DNA from: Halococcus salsus
GTDB lineage: Archaea; Halobacteriota; Halobacteria; Halobacteriales; Halococcaceae
Assembly (NCBI RefSeq): GCF_009900715.1
Contig: NZ_JAAAJC010000005.1
Coordinates: forward strand, 1 to 64,000
Direction: 5' to 3'
DNA: 64,000 nt
Below the pieces are notes generated by a model. That model did not search any database. It was not told the DNA's origin and saw nothing but the letters and a program-made list of their open reading frames with translations. Numbering within the stretch: the stretch's first letter is position 1; each line of letters begins with the position of its first letter. This document shows positions 60,319 through 64,000 of this stretch, in pieces. The translations under genes and the position numbers were made by a program.

Positions 60319-61203
60319 TCACCGCACGCCGAGGTACGACGCGAGCGTGGTGAGGTCCGACTCGCTGCGGCCGAACGCGTCGATGTCGTTGTGGGTGACG
60401 ACGTTGTCCATCTCCAGCGACCGGGCCTGGTCGGGGCCGAACGGGACGAACGGGACCGGCCCGATGGCGGCCATTCCGACCTTCGTGAGCCCCATCGGCA
60501 CGGGGACGACCGAGACGGGTTTGCCCTCGGCCCGGTAGGCGAGTTTGGCGACGTCGGCCAGCGTCAGCGCGGCGGGCCCGCCGATCTCGTAGGTCTCGCC
60601 GACGTGGGAGTCGTCCTCGACGGCGTCGGCGAGCATCGGCACGAGGTCGCCGACCCAGATGGGCTGGAAGCGGGTGCGCCCGCCGCGGGGCAGCGGTGCG
60701 AGGTAGGGCGGTGTGACCTTCTTCGTGAAGGAGACGAACTCGCCGCCGTCGCCGAACACCACCGACGGGCGGAATATCGTCCAGTCGAGGGTCGACTCGT
60801 GGACGACGTCCTCCGCACGCCCCTTCGCCCGGATGTACGCCGTCGCCCCGTTCGGATCGGCACCCAGCGCGCTCTGCTGGACGAAGCGGGGGACGTCGTG
60901 GGCTTCGGCCGCCCGGACCGCGTTCTCGGTTCCCCGGAGGTGGACCCCCTCGTGGCTCTTGTCCCCCGGCGGCTGGAACAGCGGCGAGAGCGCGACGAGG
61001 TTCACGACCACGTCACGACCCTCGAACGCCCCCTCGATCGAGTCGTAGGCCGTCACGTCGCCGACCGCGGTGTCGACGTCCGCGTCGAAGATCGACGGGT
61101 CGGGGTCGCGCGAGAGCGCCGTCACCTCGTGGCCGCGTTCGACCAGCTCGTCGCAGAGATATCGCCCGATGAAACCGCCGCCGCCGGTCACGAGTACGTC
61201 CAT
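60319..61203 (-). CDS. NDUFA9-like NAD(P)H-binding protein
   Basis: Atypical short-chain dehydrogenase family (294 aa). Rossmann motif GGGGFIGRYL at residues 7-16, then VNLVALSPLFQPPG and the SALGADP...YIRAKGRAE region where the catalytic Tyr/Lys would be. Homologues include the complex I accessory subunit NDUFA9 and other NAD-binding oxidoreductases. The enzyme reaction is not known. It is divergent from the APC permease, with 174 bp between. Confidence 0.87.
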   Translation of the reverse strand: MDVLVTGGGGFIGRYLCDELVERGHEVTALSRDPDPSIFDADVDTAVGDVTAYDSIEGAFEGRDVVVNLVALSPLFQPPGDKSHEGVHLRGTENAVRAAEAHDVPRFVQQSALGADPNGATAYIRAKGRAEDVVHESTLDWTIFRPSVVFGDGGEFVSFTKKVTPPYLAPLPRGGRTRFQPIWVGDLVPMLADAVEDDSHVGETYEIGGPAALTLADVAKLAYRAEGKPVSVVPVPMGLTKVGMAAIGPVPFVPFGPDQARSLEMDNVVTHNDIDAFGRSESDLTTLASYLGVR

Positions 61204-61377
61204 GGGCCGACTACTCGGGGACCGCCCCTAAACCTACCGTCGATGGGGTCGGCCCGCCCGATCGCTGCCCGATATCGCTCGACCACCGTCCGATTCCGCC
61301 GTTCGTTTTTCATCACGTTTTCGTTACGCATCTTGAATTCGTCACACTGATAGGTCGTCGTCACACGCGATCGAACG

Positions 61378-62760
61378 ATGGCAGGACGAGCGGACGACGG
61401 GGCGGGCGGGTTCGCGCGGACGGTCGGGCTCCGCGATCTGCTGGTGATGAGCGTCGGCGGGATGATCGGCCCCGCGGTGTTCTACTACCCCGCGGTGACC
61501 GCGGGGCGGACCGGACCGGCGGCGGTGCTCGCGTGGCTCCTCGCCGGGGTCGGGATGACAGCGGTCGCGCTGTGTTACACCGAACTCTCGACGGCGTTCC
61601 CCGAGCAGGGCGGCCCCGCGGTGTTCCCCGCCGAGACGGTCGGCAGGCGACCGGTGGTCCGGCGGTTCTTCGCGTTTCTGGAGGGGGTCTGCTATGCGAT
61701 CGGCTGGGTGTTTGGGGTCTCGGTCTCGGCGTGGTTCATCGCGACCTACCTCGGGCAGGTCCCGGGGCTCGGCGGGGTCGCGAGCCACCCCGTCGCGCTC
61801 GCGGCGGTCGCGGTGGTGGCGAGTTTCGTCGTCACCGCGCTCGGGATCGACCTCACGAAACGAGCGACGCTGGTGCTGACGGCGTTCATCCTCGCGGTGT
61901 TGGTACTGGTGGTCGGGGCCGGACTCGGGACCGTGTTTGCGGGCGACGGCGGTGGGTTCACCCCCTTCCTGACCGGCGACGCGCTCGGCTTCCTCGGCTC
62001 GATGGGGGTGGCGCTGTCGGCCTACGGCGCGTGGACGGTGATCCCCGCGAGCGCCGAGGAGGTGAAACGACCCGCGTGGACGCTCCCGCGGGCGATCCTC
62101 GGGTCGCTGGTGGTCGTCACGCTGCTCTACACCGCCGTGATGGTCGTCTTCGTCGCGGTGATCCCCACGACCACCATCATGCCGAACGCACCCGTGTTTT
62201 TTGCGCCGCTGAGCGTGCTCGCGGGCGCGGTGGGGCTCGGCGTCGTCGGGGAGTACCTCGTACCGCTCGCGGCGCTCGTCGCGGTCTTCACCACGATGCT
62301 CGTCGGAATCACGGGGACCGCGCGGGTGCTGCTCGCGATGGGACGGCGGGGGTTGCTTCCAGCCGTCTTCGCTCGGGTCGATGACCGGACGGGGACGCCG
62401 GTGGTCGGCGTAGCGGTCGTCGCGGCGGCGGCGCTCGGGCTCGTGTTCGTCCGTGGCTTCTACGGCCAGATCGTGCTCGCGGCCCTGGTCGGCACGGTCG
62501 TTCCCTACGTCGTCAACGTGGTCGCGCTCGTCGGGCTCCGACGGTACCGCCCCGACGTGACGCCGACGTTCGAGGCCCCCGGCGGGCTCGCCCTCCCGGC
62601 GGTCGCGCTCTGCTTTCTCGGTTCGATGGCGGCCGGACTCGGCGTCGAGCGCCCGCTGACCGCCGGACTCGTCGTCGGCGGGGTCGTGGTCGGGTTCGTC
62701 CTCCAGGAGGTCGTCGTCGAGGGGAAGACGCGGAAGACCGCGGCGAGTTCAGATGATTGA
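61378..62760 (+). CDS. APC-family amino acid permease
   Basis: Twelve-helix amino acid-polyamine-organocation transporter (460 aa). The first helix contains [18 protein letters not shown], akin to the substrate-binding G-S/G-x-G-like turn. Later helices include [21 protein letters not shown], the family 'EE' region. The C-terminus ([13 protein letters not shown]) is cytosolic. Substrate unknown (amino acid or polyamine). The stop overlaps an ATG, which would lengthen tmk, but the shorter tmk start is preferred. Confidence 0.87.
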   Translation: MAGRADDGAGGFARTVGLRDLLVMSVGGMIGPAVFYYPAVTAGRTGPAAVLAWLLAGVGMTAVALCYTELSTAFPEQGGPAVFPAETVGRRPVVRRFFAFLEGVCYAIGWVFGVSVSAWFIATYLGQVPGLGGVASHPVALAAVAVVASFVVTALGIDLTKRATLVLTAFILAVLVLVVGAGLGTVFAGDGGGFTPFLTGDALGFLGSMGVALSAYGAWTVIPASAEEVKRPAWTLPRAILGSLVVVTLLYTAVMVVFVAVIPTTTIMPNAPVFFAPLSVLAGAVGLGVVGEYLVPLAALVAVFTTMLVGITGTARVLLAMGRRGLLPAVFARVDDRTGTPVVGVAVVAAAALGLVFVRGFYGQIVLAALVGTVVPYVVNVVALVGLRRYRPDVTPTFEAPGGLALPAVALCFLGSMAAGLGVERPLTAGLVVGGVVVGFVLQEVVVEGKTRKTAASSDD

Positions 62761-62785
62761 AGACGCCCGTGGAGAGAGTCGGTGT

Positions 62786-63376
62786 ATGCTGGTCACGCTC
62801 GAAGGCATCGACGGCAGCGGCAAGACCACCGTCTGGGAGGCGCTCCACGAGCGCTACCCCGACGCGGTGTTCACCCGCGAGCCGACCACCGACTCGTGGT
62901 ACGGGGACGCCGTGGCGCGCTCGCTCGCCGACGACGACGCCGACCCGCTCGCCGAACTGTTCCTCTACACCGCCGACCACGCCGCCCACCTCGCCCGAAC
63001 CGTGCGGCCCGCGCTCGATGCCGGGGAACTGGTGATATCGGACCGGTACTCGGACTCGCGCTACGCCTACCAAGGCGCGGCGCTCGACGGCGTCGTCAAA
63101 CGACCGATGGAGTATATCCGGGGGATCCACCAGCCCTGGACCCGCCCACCGGACCTGACGGTCTACCTCGACGTCGACCCCGAGACCGGGGCGGCCCGGA
63201 GCGGCGCGACCAACAAGTTCGAGCAGGCGGGCTACCTCGCCGGGGTCCACGCGAACTACGAACGGCTCATCGGGTACGAACCCGAGCGGTTCGTCCGGGT
63301 CGACGCCAGCGCCGCCCCCGAGGACGTGCTCGACGGTGTCGAGGCGGCGCTCGAACGGGTCCTCGACGGCGGGTAG
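62786..63376 (+). CDS. tmk: Thymidylate kinase
   Basis: Phosphorylates dTMP to dTDP (196 aa). P-loop [10 protein letters not shown] (residues 6-15), the [17 protein letters not shown] substrate/lid region (about 90-106) and a late [25 protein letters not shown] region. Start ATG 62786 (MLVTLEG) matches the family; an upstream ATG (62753) overlaps the permease stop and adds eleven residues. The operon-like closeness to the permease is probably incidental. Confidence 0.94.
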   Translation: MLVTLEGIDGSGKTTVWEALHERYPDAVFTREPTTDSWYGDAVARSLADDDADPLAELFLYTADHAAHLARTVRPALDAGELVISDRYSDSRYAYQGAALDGVVKRPMEYIRGIHQPWTRPPDLTVYLDVDPETGAARSGATNKFEQAGYLAGVHANYERLIGYEPERFVRVDASAAPEDVLDGVEAALERVLDGG

Positions 63377-63400
63377 GTCGGCTGGGAGGTTCGGAAGGCG

Positions 63401-63658
63401 CTATCGTTTCGCGAGCGCGAACATGACCGGGGCGACCACGAGCAGCCCGAGCCCGATGTAGAGGAAGTAGCCCGGGCCGTCGATGCTCGGTACCAGCGCG
63501 AACAGGAGGCCGAAGGTCACGGTCTGGATCGCGAGCAGTTTGCCCGAACGTTGGGTGAGGCCGACGAGGAACGCGATGGCGAAGACGAAGACCAGGAGCT
63601 GCCCGAGGTTGTACTGGAGCAGGAAGTTATCGAGCGCCTGGAGCGGTGGCGTGAACAT
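63401..63658 (-). CDS. Small membrane protein, unknown
   Basis: Membrane protein of 85 aa with three hydrophobic helices (about residues 16-32, 39-55, 60-80). Start ATG 63658 (MFTPPLQAL) is preferred to a TTG 33 bases upstream. Convergent with tmk, 24 bp apart. No family is recognised. Confidence 0.6.
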   Translation of the reverse strand: MFTPPLQALDNFLLQYNLGQLLVFVFAIAFLVGLTQRSGKLLAIQTVTFGLLFALVPSIDGPGYFLYIGLGLLVVAPVMFALAKR

Positions 63659-63712
63659 CCTCGTCAATCGATCGTGAGTAGTCGGCTTCAAACTTACGAC
63701 CCGCGCGACGGG

Positions 63713-63916
63713 TCACTCCTCGACCGGTCCGGTGAGATCCAGCGGTCGGATCCACCGATACCAGACCGCGAGCACCATCCCGAAGTAGCCGACGACCCAG
63801 ACCACCATCCCCACGGTGTCGTAGCCCGCCATCGAGAGGGCGTAGTCCGCGGCACCGGGGATCACGACGCCGGCGGCGAGGACGATGCCGAACAGTACCC
63901 GTTCGTCGATCGTCAC
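63713..63916 (-). CDS. Small membrane protein, unknown
   Basis: Membrane protein of 67 aa with two hydrophobic helices (residues 7-25 and 34-55) and a charged end IRPLDLTGPVEE. It lies 54 bp upstream of the previous small gene on the same strand and may be co-transcribed. The window ends 84 bases further, in non-coding sequence. Confidence 0.6.
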   Translation of the reverse strand: MTIDERVLFGIVLAAGVVIPGAADYALSMAGYDTVGMVVWVVGYFGMVLAVWYRWIRPLDLTGPVEE

Positions 63917-64000
63917 GACGGGGTCACCCGAGCCCGTGGCCGTCGAGCGGCGTTCATGGTTCGGAGACGGGGCCGAACGGCCCTCAATCGTTCGGTTCGT

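Overview
The window is a piece of a haloarchaeal (class Halobacteria) chromosome. By eye the DNA is very G+C-rich. The proteins are strongly acidic, and the gene set is archaeal: the proteasome-activating ATPase PAN, Nob1, Pus10, aIF5B/IF-2, PDCD5, pyruvoyl-type arginine decarboxylase, CofG/CofH/CofC for coenzyme F420, SecF-SecD, and a PGF-CTERM surface protein. Haloarchaea-only families (DUF5811, DUF5812, DUF7521) also occur. Many genes have a T/A-rich box about 27 bases before the start codon, as expected for leaderless mRNAs. The genus cannot be fixed from the sequence alone. No rRNA, CRISPR array, insertion sequence or intact provirus was seen; this is mostly core chromosome with a few accessory patches.

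Layout. 1-8.6 kb: PhoD-type phosphatase, a Ski2/Brr2-type helicase, an Asp-rich repeat membrane protein, a two-RCK K+ channel and a MATE exporter. 8.7-15.3 kb: lipoyl synthase followed by a complete 2-oxoacid dehydrogenase complex (E1alpha, E1beta, E2, E3), so cofactor and enzyme sit together. 15.3-22.9 kb: MBL-fold hydrolase, PDCD5, M23 metallopeptidase, HisRS, MFS transporter, TruA and an M28 peptidase. 22.9-25.9 kb: a TetR regulator, a zinc-ribbon membrane protein and a DrrAB-type ABC exporter, with three look-alike inverted repeats placed at their three start regions. 25.9-32.8 kb: a LutA-LutB fusion with LutC, oligoendopeptidase F, PAN, arginine decarboxylase and DUF5811.

32.8-33.1 kb is a gene-poor, A+T-richer patch with an atypical tRNA-like gene and a loose T-arm-like hairpin. 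33.1-39.4 kb: IF-2, a PRC-barrel protein, Nob1, a CPBP protease, phosphoglucose isomerase and DUF5812. 39.4-43.7 kb: PGF-CTERM surface protein and SecFD. 44.0-50.5 kb: RNase HII, Pus10, a flippase, a DUF4097 lipoprotein, an HTH/DUF7521 operon and a sensor-domain membrane protein. 50.5-55.4 kb: purine genes (PurQ, PurS, an ACT-formyltransferase, PurC) interrupted by a possibly acquired MFS gene. 55.5-59.3 kb: two zinc microproteins and F420 biosynthesis. 59.4-64 kb: a secreted membrane-anchored protein, an NDUFA9-like oxidoreductase, an APC permease, thymidylate kinase and two small membrane proteins.

The most notable non-coding signals are the shared TetR operator set, a tiny upstream ORF overlapping the E1alpha GTG start, a long intergenic repeat present twice (plus an edge copy), a run of four inverted repeats at the helicase start, and the odd tRNA-like locus.
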